Positions 14,952 to 26,300 of a stretch of 32,211 bases of DNA are shown one piece after another. The position numbers and the translations under genes were made by a program. Position 1 is the stretch's first letter. Each line of letters begins with the position of its first letter. The notes under the pieces are model-generated. The model was not told the origin of the DNA. It was given only the letters and a program-made list of their open reading frames with translations, and searched no databases. The stretch comes from Burkholderiales bacterium (GTDB taxonomy: Bacteria > Pseudomonadota > Gammaproteobacteria > Burkholderiales > Burkholderiaceae_C), in NCBI GenBank assembly GCA_947452135.1, contig CANGBT010000011.1, positions 1 through 32,211 on the forward strand, in the 5' to 3' direction.

Positions 14952-15300
14952 CCGGAAGTTTGAGGCCACGCGTGAGCACGTCGCCCGCCCGATTGGGAGC
15001 AATGCACACCGGGCATCTGGGCTCGGTCCAGGAGTACGAACGCTTCGGTGATCACCACGAAACATTGCGCATGAATCATTTGTGGCGGTATGATTTATTA
15101 GATCAGTTTACGCATATAAATGCTTCACTTGCTTGGCTGAGTCTGCCACTCGGCCGGTACGGGAGGCGAATCCGAATCTGGCGCGGTGAGAGCTATCGCC
15201 AAGAACCGCGGCGAGTCGTTCGGGGTTTGTGTTGGAAAAAAGGCCCCGAAACCACCCCAGCCTATGTTTTTGTTTCTTATAAATTGAAGGTGCGTTTCCT
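14952..15300. other. intergenic region at the left edge of the AT-rich insert
   Basis: Composition drops sharply around 15060 from the GC-rich background to AT-rich DNA. The region carries a perfect palindrome GGTGATCACC (15047-15056), a promoter-like pair (below) and the leader of the GloVer gene with GAAGG at 15286-15290. I see no coding sequence that I trust; the tracked 124-aa ORF (14930-15304) has no recognisable domain and spans the composition break. Confidence 0.5.
15065..15094 (+). promoter_or_regulatory. possible sigma-70 promoter for the GloVer gene
   Basis: TTGCGC, an 18-base spacer, then TATGAT: four and five of six consensus positions. It would leave a leader of about 200 bases before the GTG at 15301. 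Other AT-rich hexamers nearby (TATAAA at about 15115) could also serve. Confidence 0.35.
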
Positions 15301-16728
15301 GTGAATAAGACCATCAAATTATTGGTTTCTTTTGCGTGTTCTCTTGTTTTGTCTGCGTGCGGTGGAAGTACTTATTACTACTCTTTGAGTGTGACGGTCA
15401 CTGGGCTTTTTGCAGGGCCCTTGGTCCTTGCAAATAATAATCAAGACACGCTCACGCTGACTGGAAGCACCTCCTCTGGAACATTCCCGGTTCATCCGGC
15501 AGATGGTAGCAATTATTCGGTCACTGTCTATGCGCAGCCACCGGGACAAACCTGTACCGTCTTCAATGGCAGCGGCAAAATACGATCGGCCAATGTTTCA
15601 AATATCAGCGTATCTTGCAATTCCACTTTGGCTTCGGCGACTGAATCAGTCCTGTACTCATTCAAGTTTGGGGCTGGTCAGGGCGGAAACTATCCAGAGG
15701 CTGCCTTAGTGCAGGCTGGTGGCGGCCATTTTTATGGTACCACTCCCTACGATGGGCAGTTTGGTTCCGGAACACTTTTCAAGTTAACTCCGGCTGGCAC
15801 TTATTCCGTCTTGCATTCTTTTGGTGACGGGGATGATGGAAAGTATCCGACGGCCTCATTAATTCAAGATGCCGAAGGAAATTTTTATGGGACCACCAGT
15901 GCAGGTGGTTCTATCAGTGATTGCGGAGTCATTTTTAAGCTGAGTTCTGATGGTGGAAATTACTCTGTCATCCACGTTTTTTCGGGTGGACCCGGAGATG
16001 GGTGTCAACCATTGGCGGCGTTGATGCAGGCTGACGATGGAAAGCTGTATGGCACAACCAGTCGCGGTGGGCCACCCCGGACAGACTTCGCAAATGGTGT
16101 CGGATTGATATTCAAAATAAACACCGATGGGTCTTCTTTTTCCATATTGCACGAGTTCGACCAAAATGGTGATGGGGAGATGCCTGGAGCCACCTTAATT
16201 CAGGCGTCTGATGGCTACTTGTACGGCACAACTTCCATGGGTGGTGATCAGGATCATGGGACCATTTTCAAAATCGCCACAAATGGGTCAGAATTTTCTA
16301 CCGTCTATAAGTTCAGTGGAGGCGTTGATGGCGACCAACCACAGTCGGCCTTGATGCAAGCTGCTGATGGGAGTTTCTACGGCACAACGATGGGTGGGGG
16401 AAGTTCGGGCGGTGGAGTGGTGTTCAAAATAACCACGGCAGGAGTTGAGTCAGTCCTGCATTCATTTGCTGCCGGTGCGAATCCTCGGGCTGGTTTGATA
16501 CAGGCCACCGATGGCAATTTATATGGCGCCACCTACCATGGTGGTGCAAATGGCTCGGGATCGTTGTTCAGCATCACCACTTCCGGGGCCTATTCTCTCT
16601 TGCACTCGTTCGGCGGCGCGGATGGTCACGAGCCGCAGGCCGGCTTGATACAGGCCGCCGATGGTCATTTGTATGGGATGACCCGCGAGGGCGGGGATAA
16701 TTGGGCCGGTGTGGTATTTAGATACTAA
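15301..16728 (+). CDS. GloVer-repeat lipoprotein (predicted seven-bladed beta-propeller)
   Basis: A 475-aa exported lipoprotein (MNKTIKLL..., lipobox LSAC). An N-terminal domain of about 90 residues with a Cys pair precedes seven tandem repeats of about 50 residues. The repeat pattern is SVLHSF-(D/G-rich)-ALIQA-DG-LYGTT-GG-G-(V/L)FKI--G, the TIGR03803 'choice-of-anchor tandem repeat GloVer' type. Seven such four-strand units suggest a seven-bladed propeller, probably a surface binding module. GTG 15301 has GAAGG ten bases upstream. Composition and codon use are markedly more AT-rich than neighbouring genes, so horizontal acquisition is likely. The ligand is unknown. Confidence 0.88.
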   Translation: MNKTIKLLVSFACSLVLSACGGSTYYYSLSVTVTGLFAGPLVLANNNQDTLTLTGSTSSGTFPVHPADGSNYSVTVYAQPPGQTCTVFNGSGKIRSANVSNISVSCNSTLASATESVLYSFKFGAGQGGNYPEAALVQAGGGHFYGTTPYDGQFGSGTLFKLTPAGTYSVLHSFGDGDDGKYPTASLIQDAEGNFYGTTSAGGSISDCGVIFKLSSDGGNYSVIHVFSGGPGDGCQPLAALMQADDGKLYGTTSRGGPPRTDFANGVGLIFKINTDGSSFSILHEFDQNGDGEMPGATLIQASDGYLYGTTSMGGDQDHGTIFKIATNGSEFSTVYKFSGGVDGDQPQSALMQAADGSFYGTTMGGGSSGGGVVFKITTAGVESVLHSFAAGANPRAGLIQATDGNLYGATYHGGANGSGSLFSITTSGAYSLLHSFGGADGHEPQAGLIQAADGHLYGMTREGGDNWAGVVFRY

Positions 16729-16819
16729 ATTGTCTGTCTGCGCCCGGGTGCTGATTGCCGAAAATTGGGCGTCATTTTGATGGCCTGAAAAGGTCTGGCC
16801 GGACTGAAAGGAAGCAGCC

Positions 16820-16969
16820 GTGAAAAATGACCAGCGTAAAAAATATCGCCGGCACGCTTGTGCCGCATTGGTATTTATTTTGTCGTGCATCGCTCTGGTG
16901 TCCTGTGGCGATGGAAGCGATGCTCCCTCTGCATCGAACAATTTTTCTGTCGGTGTGAAAGGGTTCTGA
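16820..16969 (+). CDS. small lipoprotein, 49 aa (not in the ORF track)
   Basis: A short ORF starting at GTG 16820: a basic N-terminus (KNDQRKKYRRH), a hydrophobic stretch (AALVFILSCIALVSC) with lipobox LVSC, then about 20 polar residues (GDGSDAPSASNN...) ending VGVKGF. AGGA seven or so bases upstream gives a good ribosome site. The stop TGA is separated by one base from the ATG of the next gene, so the two are almost certainly translated together. Gly at +2 of the mature chain predicts outer-membrane sorting. No family is recognised; an entry-exclusion- or lysis-type small lipoprotein or a partner of the next gene are options. Confidence 0.7.
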   Translation: MKNDQRKKYRRHACAALVFILSCIALVSCGDGSDAPSASNNFSVGVKGF

Positions 16970-16970
16970 C

Positions 16971-17954
16971 ATGAAAAAAACCCTTGTCGCCGCCACGGGG
17001 GTGAGCCTTGCCGCGACCCTCGCGTGGGCTGTCAGTGGCGGGTCTGTCAATTTCCCTGACCTGGCTCCGAATGCCACGATCGATGCCATTTATCCGAGTT
17101 GCGATGCAAGCACCTCTGGCGGAATTAAAACAGTAACTCCCCCGGCACCTGGGACCGACTGCAACATTCAGCCCGACGTGCAAACGGTGTCCATCTATCG
17201 GCTGGCCTTGTGCGCCTCAAAACCGGATGCACCCACGCCATCCACCGAAGGTTTGCTCGCCAGCTGTGAGGTCATATTCAACTCCACCAGTGATACCGGA
17301 TCTTCAGCCGATATCGCGCTCAACGCCGTCACTGCATTGACCGATGGCACCATGAGCAAGCCGGCCAATGGGACTTACACGCATTTGTATGTCGAGATTG
17401 ATCCGGAAGTCAGGATCAAGACATCGGTGAAGTTCAGTGAGGACATGGCTGATTCAAATGGCGGTACCCAAGGTGTTTATTGCTGGTCAAAAACCGTCTC
17501 CACCTTTGTTTTCGCAATGAATAACCAAGGTGAGTTGCCGCCGGCAACCGAATGCGCCGCTGCGCCGCCTGAGGCGTCAAGCGTGTCGGCCACGAGTATT
17601 TATTACAACTCGTTGAAGGATGATTCGCAGGCCAGCGGAACAGGGTTTGTCAACACCATCACCAACCTGCCGACCACGGCGGGCGGACCCGAAACGCTGG
17701 ACGCCTATCTGATTGATGCTGCTGGAAAACTGGTCGAAACTCAAACGGTGAATTCGATCGGGACGGTCAAGCGTGTGGCCGCCATCTTGACCTTGCCCAA
17801 CCCGGGTGTGGTCGTGACCGACGCCACGTCAAGTTTTGTGCTGGGATACAACAACAGCAAAGGCAGTCAAATTTCCACGCAAAGCGGTGCAACGCCGTCT
17901 CGCGTCAGCAAATTCGGCAACGGGCCTTTTGACATGACGGTGGCCGTTCAGTAA
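16971..17954 (+). CDS. exported protein of unknown function, six mature cysteines
   Basis: A 327-aa protein with a clear Sec signal (MKKTLVAATGVSLAATLAWA) and predicted cleavage near residue 20. The mature chain is Ser/Thr/Asp-rich, low in Lys/Arg, and has six cysteines (PSC, TDC, ALC, ASC, VYC, TEC) that could form three disulfides. No transmembrane helix or enzymatic motif is visible; alternating hydrophobic stretches suggest a beta-rich fold. AAAGGG seven bases before ATG 16971 is a good ribosome site. It is coupled to the 49-aa lipoprotein (one-base gap) and follows the GloVer lipoprotein, suggesting a shared surface function. I do not recognise the family. Confidence 0.85.
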   Translation: MKKTLVAATGVSLAATLAWAVSGGSVNFPDLAPNATIDAIYPSCDASTSGGIKTVTPPAPGTDCNIQPDVQTVSIYRLALCASKPDAPTPSTEGLLASCEVIFNSTSDTGSSADIALNAVTALTDGTMSKPANGTYTHLYVEIDPEVRIKTSVKFSEDMADSNGGTQGVYCWSKTVSTFVFAMNNQGELPPATECAAAPPEASSVSATSIYYNSLKDDSQASGTGFVNTITNLPTTAGGPETLDAYLIDAAGKLVETQTVNSIGTVKRVAAILTLPNPGVVVTDATSSFVLGYNNSKGSQISTQSGATPSRVSKFGNGPFDMTVAVQ

Positions 17955-18017
17955 CCCGGACCGGTTCAGCGCACCGGCCCCAGGTTCAGGCCAGCCACAG
18001 GATTGAGAAGTTGGCGA

Positions 18018-18545
18018 TCACTCTTGCGCTACCCACTCGCCTGACTTGCCGCCGTGCTTTTCCAGCACGCGCACATTGCCCATCACCATGCCGCGGTCGG
18101 CGGCCTTGCACATGTCGTAAATCGTGAGCAGACCGATCTGCACGGCGGTGAGCGCTTCCATCTCCACACCGGTGCGGCCGTGGGTTTCGACCTGCGCGGT
18201 GCAGATGACGCGGCTGGCTGCGCGGTCGATGGTGAAGTCGACCGCCACGCGGGTGATGGGCAGCGGGTGGCACAGCGGGATCAGCTCGGCCGTGCGCTTG
18301 GCGGCCTGGATGGCGGCGATGCGTGCCACGCCGAGCACGTCGCCCTTGGCCGCGTGGCCGGCTTCAATCAGCGCGAGCGTGGCACCCAGCATGCGGATGT
18401 CGCCGCTGGCTCTGGCGACGCGGTGGGTTTCGGCCTTGGCCGACACGTCGACCATGTGCGCTTGACCGGCGCTGTCGAAGTGGCTGAGCGGCGAAGCCGC
18501 GCTCGGTGCCGCGGGCGGGTTGGCGCTGTCTTCAGATGCGTTCAT
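18018..18545 (-). CDS. moaC: cyclic pyranopterin monophosphate synthase
   Basis: MoaC, 175 aa, converts the MoaA product (3',8-cH2GTP) to cyclic pyranopterin monophosphate in molybdenum cofactor synthesis. Family motifs are clear: [16 protein letters not shown] near the start, [29 protein letters not shown] in the middle, [15 protein letters not shown], and the terminal YDMCKA with the catalytic lysine. ATG 18545 was chosen because the tracked ORF from 18782 adds an Arg/Thr-rich shadow. No other mo-cofactor gene is present in the window. It is divergent from the M48 protease gene across 146 bp. Only a weak hairpin (CCGGT/ACCGG) lies in the 63-bp gap to the exported protein. Confidence 0.96.
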   Translation of the reverse strand: MNASEDSANPPAAPSAASPLSHFDSAGQAHMVDVSAKAETHRVARASGDIRMLGATLALIEAGHAAKGDVLGVARIAAIQAAKRTAELIPLCHPLPITRVAVDFTIDRAASRVICTAQVETHGRTGVEMEALTAVQIGLLTIYDMCKAADRGMVMGNVRVLEKHGGKSGEWVAQE

Positions 18546-18691
18546 GGCGGGCAGCCCGGGGGCGTTTGGCGGCAAGGGTTGGCTGGCATCATAGGCAGCG
18601 CTGCGGTCTGTTCCGCATGCGGGCGTCACGTCGTTTGAACTTGGGCGCGTGCCGGGAGTCACACCGTGCGTTTGCGTTGCGAAAGTCCTTC

Positions 18692-20308
18692 TTGAAGCGT
18701 TGTTCCCATTTGCGGCCCGTGTTGCGCCGGTGTCTGGTCTGGCTGACCGGCGCCGCCTTTTGCGTCGGTGCGTTGTCGCCACCTGCCTTTGCGCAGTCCA
18801 ACTTGCCGTCGCTGGGCGACACCGCGTCGGAAGACTTCAACATCGGCACCGAGCGGCGTCTGGGCGACGCGATCATGCGCGAGATCTTGCGCGACCCCGA
18901 CTACGTCGACGATCCGATCCTGCTCGAGTACCTGCAGTCGCTGTGGCAGCCGCTGGTGGCCGCCGCGCAGTCGCTGGGCGATCTGGACGCCGACCTGCGG
19001 CAGCGCTTCGCCTACGAGCCGTTTCTGGTGCGTGACCGCTCGGTCAACGCTTTTGCGCTGCCGGGTGGCTTTGTGGGCGTGCACCTCGGGCTGATGGCGA
19101 TCACGCAAACGCGCGATGAGCTGGCCTCTGTGCTGGCGCACGAGATGACGCACGTCAACCAGCGCCACATCGCCCGCGGCTTTGCCAACAGCAAGCGGCA
19201 AAGCCTCATCACCGCAGCCGCCATGATCCTCGGCGTGCTGGCCGCCACGCGCTCGGGCGGTGCCGATGCGGCCAACGCCATGATCATTGGCGGGCAGGCC
19301 ATGGGCATGCAGGGCCAGCTCAATTTCTCGCGCGACATGGAGCGCGAGGCCGACCGCATCGGCATGGCCATGATGAGCACCGCGGGCTTTCAGCCCTCGG
19401 GCATGGCGGCGATGTTCGAGCGTCTGCAGCAGGCCTCGCGGCTCAACGACTACGGCGGCTTTCCGTACCTGCGCAGCCACCCGTTGACCACCGAGCGCAT
19501 CGGCGAGGCGCGGGCGCGGCTGGGCACCGTGGGCATCGGTTCGCCGGCCGCGCTGCAAAGCTCGCCGTCCACCGCGCTCGAGCACAGCGCTTCGCTGGCA
19601 CGAGCGCGCGTGCTGATGGACACGCGCGCCGATGCCTTGCGCCGCTGGCAGGCGCTCGACGGCGAAGGCTCCACGCCCAGCGCCTCGCGCGGCGAGCGTT
19701 TTGCCGACGACTACTCGAGCGCGCTGGCCTCAAGCCTGTTGCGCGACTGGGCCGGCGCCGACGCCTCGATCCGCAAGGCGATGAGCCTGGCGCGCGGCAC
19801 GCCGCCGCTGGCGCCCGATGTGCGTGCCGAGCGGGCGGTTCGATTGCTGCAGGTGCAGTCGCTGATCGACCGCGGCGATGTGCGCAATGCGCGCGCGGTG
19901 CTCGCACCGCTGGCCCAACCGGGCAACGCCTCGCGTCCGGTGCTGTTGTTCAGCGCGCAGATCGCGCTGGTCATGGGGCAGACCGGCGATGTGCTCGCAG
20001 CACAGCAAAGCGCCGATCAGTTGCAGATCTGGGTCGCGCAGCACCCCCTGGATGCCGAGGCCTGGTTGTCGCTCAGCCGCGTGCGCGCGCAGCTTGGGCA
20101 GGGCTTGCAGTCGCTGCGCGCCGATGCCGAGTCGCGCTACTCGCTGGGCGATCTGCCGGGCGCCATCGAGCGGCTGCGCGCCGGCCGGCGCCTGGCGGGC
20201 ACGGCCAGCGGCGCGGGCGATTTCGTCGAGTTGTCGGTGATCGATTCACGCCTGCGCACGATCGAGGCGGAGCGCCGGCAGCAACTGCTCGACGCCAAGA
20301 ACCTCTGA
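18692..20308 (+). CDS. bepA: BepA-like periplasmic M48 metalloprotease with TPR domain
   Basis: About 538 aa with a Sec signal ([26 protein letters not shown]). The M48 zinc site is complete: HEMTH (H150-H154) and the third-ligand helix MEREADRIG (E219). A long alpha-helical TPR-like region follows to the C-terminus. This architecture matches BepA (YfgC), a periplasmic chaperone/protease that matures LptD and degrades stalled outer-membrane proteins. No ATG gives a sensible N-terminus; TTG 18692 is best, with GAAAG at 18681-18685 and a signal peptide starting [16 protein letters not shown] 18719 is the alternative. The first 60 codons of the tracked ORF overlap moaC antisense and are discarded. 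Confidence 0.85.
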   Translation: MKRCSHLRPVLRRCLVWLTGAAFCVGALSPPAFAQSNLPSLGDTASEDFNIGTERRLGDAIMREILRDPDYVDDPILLEYLQSLWQPLVAAAQSLGDLDADLRQRFAYEPFLVRDRSVNAFALPGGFVGVHLGLMAITQTRDELASVLAHEMTHVNQRHIARGFANSKRQSLITAAAMILGVLAATRSGGADAANAMIIGGQAMGMQGQLNFSRDMEREADRIGMAMMSTAGFQPSGMAAMFERLQQASRLNDYGGFPYLRSHPLTTERIGEARARLGTVGIGSPAALQSSPSTALEHSASLARARVLMDTRADALRRWQALDGEGSTPSASRGERFADDYSSALASSLLRDWAGADASIRKAMSLARGTPPLAPDVRAERAVRLLQVQSLIDRGDVRNARAVLAPLAQPGNASRPVLLFSAQIALVMGQTGDVLAAQQSADQLQIWVAQHPLDAEAWLSLSRVRAQLGQGLQSLRADAESRYSLGDLPGAIERLRAGRRLAGTASGAGDFVELSVIDSRLRTIEAERRQQLLDAKNL

Positions 20309-20386
20309 CCGCCGCGCCTTGAGGAGCGTCGTCAGACGCCGGATCACCGGCCGCTAGACTCGCCGCAAACTCGCGGTGGGGGCCTG

Positions 20387-23300
20387 ATGAAACTCGCAAT
20401 CCGGTGTGCAGCCTGGGCGCTGCTGGCGTTGTTGCTGAACCCGGCGCACGCCGCTTCCATCCGCAGCATGAGCCCCCAAGGCGAGGTGGCTCACATCGAG
20501 CAGGTGGCGATCGCCTTCTCGCAAGCCGTGGTGCCATTCGGTGAGCCGCGTCTGGCCGATCCGGTGACGCTCACGTGCGTGGGCGCACCGCCGGCGCTCA
20601 CCGCGCACCGCGGCCGCTGGACCAGCGATCGCGATTGGGTCTACGACTTCGACCAGACGCTGCCGCCCGGCGTGCGCTGCAGCGTGCAGGTGAGCGCTGA
20701 CTGGAAGCCGCTGGCCGCCGGCGTGCCGGCCACGCTCAGCGGCACCACCACGTTCCAGTTCGGCACCGGCGGGCCGGCGGTGCTCGACACGCAGCCCTAC
20801 GACGGCGCGACCCTCGAAGAAGACCAGCACTTCGTCTTCACGCTCAACGGCGCGGCCACCGAGCGCAGCGTGGCCGACAACACCTGGTGCGAGGTCGACG
20901 GCATCGGCGAGCGCCTGCCCGTGCGCCTCGTGAGCGGCGGCGTGCGCGATCAGATCCTCAAGGCCATCGGAGCGCGCGCGCTGAAAGACGCCAGGCTTGA
21001 AGCCGAGCGTCAGGCCAAGCTGCTGGTGCTGAGCTGCCCGCGTCCGCTGCCCGCCGACACGGCCGTGCGCGTGGTGTGGGGGCGCGGCATTGCCGCGGCG
21101 GCCAACCCGGGCGTGGTCACCCGCGCCGAGCAGCGTTTTTCGTTCAAGGTGCGCGCGAAGTTCAGCGCCGAGTTCTCGTGTGAGCGCGAACGCGCCGGCG
21201 CGCCGTGCCTGCCGATCCGCCCGCTGGTGCTGCGCTTTTCGGCGCCGGTCGATCGCCAGCTCGCCGCGCAGGTGCGGCTGGTGCCGGCCGGTGGCTCGCC
21301 GATCGCGCCGCAGTTTGACAAGGACGACCGCGCCACCGAGGTCCAGTTCATCACGCTGACCCAACGCGTGGCCGACAACACCACCTTCACGCTGACGCTG
21401 CCGGCCAATCTGAAAGACACCACCGGCCGGCCGCTGGCCAACGCCGGCGCGTTTCCGATGAAAGTCGCCACCGGCGATGCGCCCCCCATTGCCAAGTTCG
21501 CCGCCGCGCCGTTTGGCATCGTCGAGCGCTACGCCGAAGCGCCCGGTCCTGCTGCGGCGCCGGCGCTGCTGCCGGTCACGCTGCGCCATGTGCAAGGCGA
21601 TTTGCGCCCATCGGCCAGTGCGGGCGCGGTGCGTGTGCGCCGGCTGCAAACCGACGCCGACATCCTGGCCTGGTACGCGAGGCTGCGCCGTTATCACGAA
21701 GGCCAGATCACGGCCAAGGACGCCGGCTTGCCGCGCGAGCAGTGGACCGAGATCGTCTCGCACGTGGACGAGCGCGGGCGCACCCAGCGCCAGAAGATCG
21801 ATCGCTGGGTGCCAACGCGCACGCTGTCGCTGCTCAAGACCGATGCCGCCGCGCAGCGGCTCGAACTCCCGCAACTGCAAGGCGGCGACCCGCGGCCGTT
21901 CGAGGTGGTGGGCATCCCGCTGACCACGCCCGGCTTCCATGTGGTCGAGATCGAATCGGCGCGGCTCGGCCAGGCGCTGCTCGACCCGGCTGCGCCGATG
22001 TATGTGCGCACCGGCGCGCTGGTCACCAACCTCGGCGTGCACATGAAGATCGGCCGCGAGAACAGCGCGGTGTGGGTCACCACGCTCGACCGCGCCAAGC
22101 CGGTGGACGGCGCCGACGTGGCGATCAGCGACTGCCGCGGCAAGCCGCTGTGGAGCGGGCGCACCGACGCGCAAGGCCTGGCCCGCGTGCCGCACGCGCT
22201 CGAGCCGCAGCCCGCCGAGTGCCTGGCCGATGGCGGCTACTTCGTGAGCGCGCGCAAGGCCGATGGCTCGGGGGCTGGCGCGGTCATCGACACCGCGTTT
22301 GCCTTCACGAGCTGGCAGCAAGGCATCGAGCCGTGGCGCTTCAACCAGCCCACCAGCAGCTCGAGCGAGCGTGATTCGGTGGCGCACACCGTGTTCGACC
22401 GCACGCTGCTGCGCGCCGGCGAGACGGTGTCGATGAAGCACTTCGTGCGCGCCGAAACGCTCGGTGGCCTGGCGCCATGGAAAGCCGGCGAGCTGCCCGA
22501 TCGGCTCAAGATCATTCACCAGGGCAGCGGCCAGCAGGTCGTGCAGCCGCTGGTGTGGAACGGCACGCGCCACGCGCTGTCGAGCTGGAACATCCCGCCG
22601 GCGGCCAAGCTGGGCACGTATGAGGTGGTGCTCGAGCGCACCGGCGCCAACGAGCGCCAGCGCGCCAGCTGGGTGGGCGGCAGCTTCCGTGTCGAGGAGT
22701 TCCGCTTGCCGCTGGTCGATGCGCGCCTGAGTGCGCCCGCGCAGGTGCCGATCGCGCCGCGCGAGCTGCCGCTCGGCGTGCAGATGACGTACCTGTCGGG
22801 CGGCGCCATGGCGCGCTCGCCGGCGCAGGTGTCGGCGGTGCTGCAGCCGCGCGTCGTGCAGTTCGCGGGCTTCGACGGCTACAGCTTCGAGCCGCCGCGC
22901 GAGCTGCCGGCCGCGGGTGCGCACGACGACGAAGAAAGCGCGCCGAGCGACACGCGGCTGGTCGCCGACAAGCTGGCGCTGGCCACTGATGCCCAAGGTG
23001 CGGCCACGGTGCAGCTCAAGAACCTGCCGCCGATCACCCGCGCGAGTGCGCTGCAAACCGAGCTGACCTACGCCGACCCCAACGGCGAGACGCAAACCGT
23101 GAGCAGCCGCATCGACCTGTGGCCGAGCGCCGTGGTGCTGGGCATCCGGTCGAAGTCGTGGGCCAGCGAGCAAGGCCCGGTGCGCTTCAACGTGGTCGCG
23201 CTCGACACGCGCGGGCGGCCGCTGCGCAACCAGGCGGTGGCGGTGCGCGCGCGTCTGTCGCAAACGCTGAGCAGCCGCACGCGCATCGTGGGCGGCTTCT

Positions 23301-26300
23301 ACGCCTACGACAGCCGCACCGAGATCAAGGAACTCGGCACGCTGTGCAGCGGCAACACCGACGAGCGCGGCGCGCTCGCGTGCGAAGCGCAGATCGACAC
23401 GCCCGGGCAGATCGAGCTGATCGCGCAGGCCAAGGACGGCGCAGGCTACCTTGCGCAGGCCGCCACCGGCGTGTGGGTCACGCGCCGAGGCGAGCTGTGG
23501 TTCGCGCAGGACAACGACGACCGCATCGACGTGCTGCCCGAAAAGCCGCGCTACGAACCCGGCGAGACCGCGCGGTTGCAGGTGCGCATGCCGTACCGCG
23601 AGGCGACCGCGCTGGTCAGCGTCGAACGCGAAGGCCTCATCGACACCCGCGTGGTCACGCTGCACGGCAGCGACCCGACCGTCGAGCTGAAGATCGACAA
23701 GGCGTGGGGCCCCAATGTGTACGTCAGCGTGCTGGCGCTGCGCGGGCGCATCCGCGAGGTGCCGTGGTATTCGTTTTTCACCTGGGGCTGGCGCGAGCCG
23801 CTGAGCTGGGCGCGCTCGTTCTGGTACGACGGCCGCGCGTACCAGGCGCCCACCGCCATGGTCGATCTGTCCAAGCCGTCGTTCAAGTTCGGCGTGGCTG
23901 CGCTTCAAGTGGGCACCGCCGCGCACGAGCTGAGCGTCAAGGTGAGCACCGACCAGCCGCAGTACGCGGTGCGCCAGAAGGTGCAGGTGCTGGTTCAGGT
24001 GACGCAGCCGGTGGCCGGTGGCAAGGCCGCGGGCGTGCCGCAAGCCGGCACCGAAGTGACGTTTGCCGCGGTCGACGAGAGCTTGCTCGAGCTGCGGCCC
24101 AACGAGTCGTGGGACTTGCTCAAGGCGATGATCCGCACGCGCGCCTGGGGCGTCGAGACCAGCACCGCACACGGCGAAATCATCGGCCGGCGCCACTTCG
24201 GCCGCAAGGCGGTGCCGGCCGGCGGCGGGGGCGGCCGCGGCGGCACGCGCGAGCTGTTCGACACGCTGCTGCTGTGGAAGGCCACCGTCGAGCTCGACGC
24301 GAAGGGCGAGGCGCGCATCGAGGTGCCGCTCAACGATTCGCTCACGCGGTTCCGGCTGGTGGCGATTGCCGACGGCCCGCCCGACGCCGCGATCGCCACC
24401 TTCGGCACCGGCAGCACCACGGTGCGCGTGACGCAGGACTTGCAACTGCTGCCGGGCCTGCCGCCGGTGGTGCGCGGCGGCGACCAGTTCAACGCCACGC
24501 TCACGCTGCGCAACACCACCGCGCGCGAGATGAAGGTGCGCGCCACGCTGGCCGGCACGGTCAATCGCGACGAGGCCGGCACCTCTGCCGCCGGCGCGCC
24601 GGCCATCGCCCGCTCGCCACTCGCCTTCGCGCCGCAGGACGTGGTGCTCGCCGCCGGTGCCGCGAAGGAAATCGCCTGGCCGGTGAGCGTGCCGGTGGAC
24701 GCTTTCAGCATCGGCTGGGAAGCTGCCGTCGAGGCTCCGCCTGCAGCGGGTGCGGCGGGTGCGGCCACGGCCAGGGACCGCGTCAAGCTCACGCAGCTGG
24801 TGGCCGAGGCGGTGCCCACGCGCGTGATGCAAGCCACGCTCGCGCGGCTCGACGGCGCCTTCGCGCTGCCGGTGGCTGCGCCCGCCGGGGCGTGGCCCGA
24901 ATCAGGCATGAAGCGCGGCGGCTTGCGCGTGGCGCTGCAGCCGAAGCTCGGCAGCGCGCTGCCGGGGTTGCGCCGCTACTTCGAGACCTACCCGTTCGGA
25001 TGCCTCGAGCAAAAGGCCGCACAGGCACTCGGTTTGCGCGACGCGGCGCGCTGGGCCACGCTGCTCGAAGTGCTGCCCACGTACATCGATGCCGACGGGC
25101 TGGCCAATTACTTTCCGGTGCGCCCCGGTGAAGCGCCTGCCGGCAGCGATCGCCTCACCGCGCAGCTGATCGCCACCGCGCAGGAGGCCGGCTTCACGCT
25201 GCCCGACGGGCCGCGCAACGCGATGCTCGATGGCCTGGCGGCGTTCGTCGAAGGCCGCATCGATCACCGGCCGTGGGCGCCGCCCGCCGCGCAAACGCTC
25301 AACCTCACGGTGCGCAAGCTGGCCGCGCTCGATGCGCTGGCGCGAGCCGGCCGCGCGCAGCCGCGCATGCTGGGCTCGATCGCGCTCACGCCCAACGCCT
25401 GGCCGACGGCAGCGGTGATCGACTGGCTGAACCTGCTGCGGCGCTTTCGCGCCCAGAACCAGGCGATGGGCGAGCTGCCGCAGCGCATCGAGCAGGCGCA
25501 GCAGATCTTGCGCAGCCGCCTCGCACTCGGCGGCACCACGCTGAAGTTCAGCGACGAGGCCGGCGACCACTGGTGGTGGCTGATGGACAACGCCGACGCC
25601 AATGCGGCGCGGCTGATCCTGGCCGTGATCGACGAGCCCGCGTGGCGCGACGACCTGCCGCGCATGGTCGTGGGCAGCCTGGGCCGCCAGCGCGAAGGCG
25701 CGTGGTCGACCACCACCGCGAACCTGTGGGGCGCCATCGCGCTCGACCGCTTTGCGGCGAAGTTCGAGTCGCAGCCGCCCACCGGAACGAGCGTGTTGCG
25801 GCTGGACGCCGGGGCTGTCGCCGCATCGACCAAGCCGCTGTCGCAGACCGCCTTCGACTGGGCGAAGCAGCCCGCCGGCGGCGCGCTCACGCTGGCATGG
25901 CCCGACACGGCCGCGACCTTGTCGGCTCAGCAGTCAGGCCGCGGCGCGCCGTGGCTCACGGTGCAAAGCCTGGCCGCGGTGGCGATCACGCAGCCGATCA
26001 GCGCGGGCTACAGCGTCAAGCGCAGCGTGAGCGCGGTGTCGCGCAAGGACCCTTCGCGCTGGTCGCGTGGCGACGTGCTGCGCGTGCGGCTGGAGATCGA
26101 CGCGCGCGCCGAGATGAGCTGGGTGGTGGTGAGCGATCCGGTGCCCGGCGGCGCCACGCTGCTGGGTTCCGGGCTGGGCCGCGACAGCGCGATCGCGGCG
26201 CAGGCGGCCACCGAGGGTGGCGAGGCGGATGCCGGCGCCAGCGCCAACGCCGCCTACGACGAGCGCGGCTTCGAGGCCTTCAGGCGCTACTACGCGCAGC

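Noticed and set aside
15047-15056. Perfect palindrome GGTGATCACC as an operator
   Set aside because: Only 10 bp with no second copy in the region; a palindrome of this size can occur by chance in a window this long.
14930-15304. 124-aa plus-strand ORF between tapT and the GloVer gene
   Set aside because: It overlaps the tapT start, spans the composition break, has no ribosome site or recognisable motif.
20354-24832. 1492-aa minus-strand ORF antisense to the macroglobulin gene
   Set aside because: Arg/His/Ala/Gly-rich composition with no domain. It is the expected mirror of a very GC-rich coding strand; the plus-strand frame has clear macroglobulin domains throughout.
23119-25131. 670-aa plus-strand ORF inside the macroglobulin gene
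   Set aside because: Arg/Ala-rich shadow frame without motifs.
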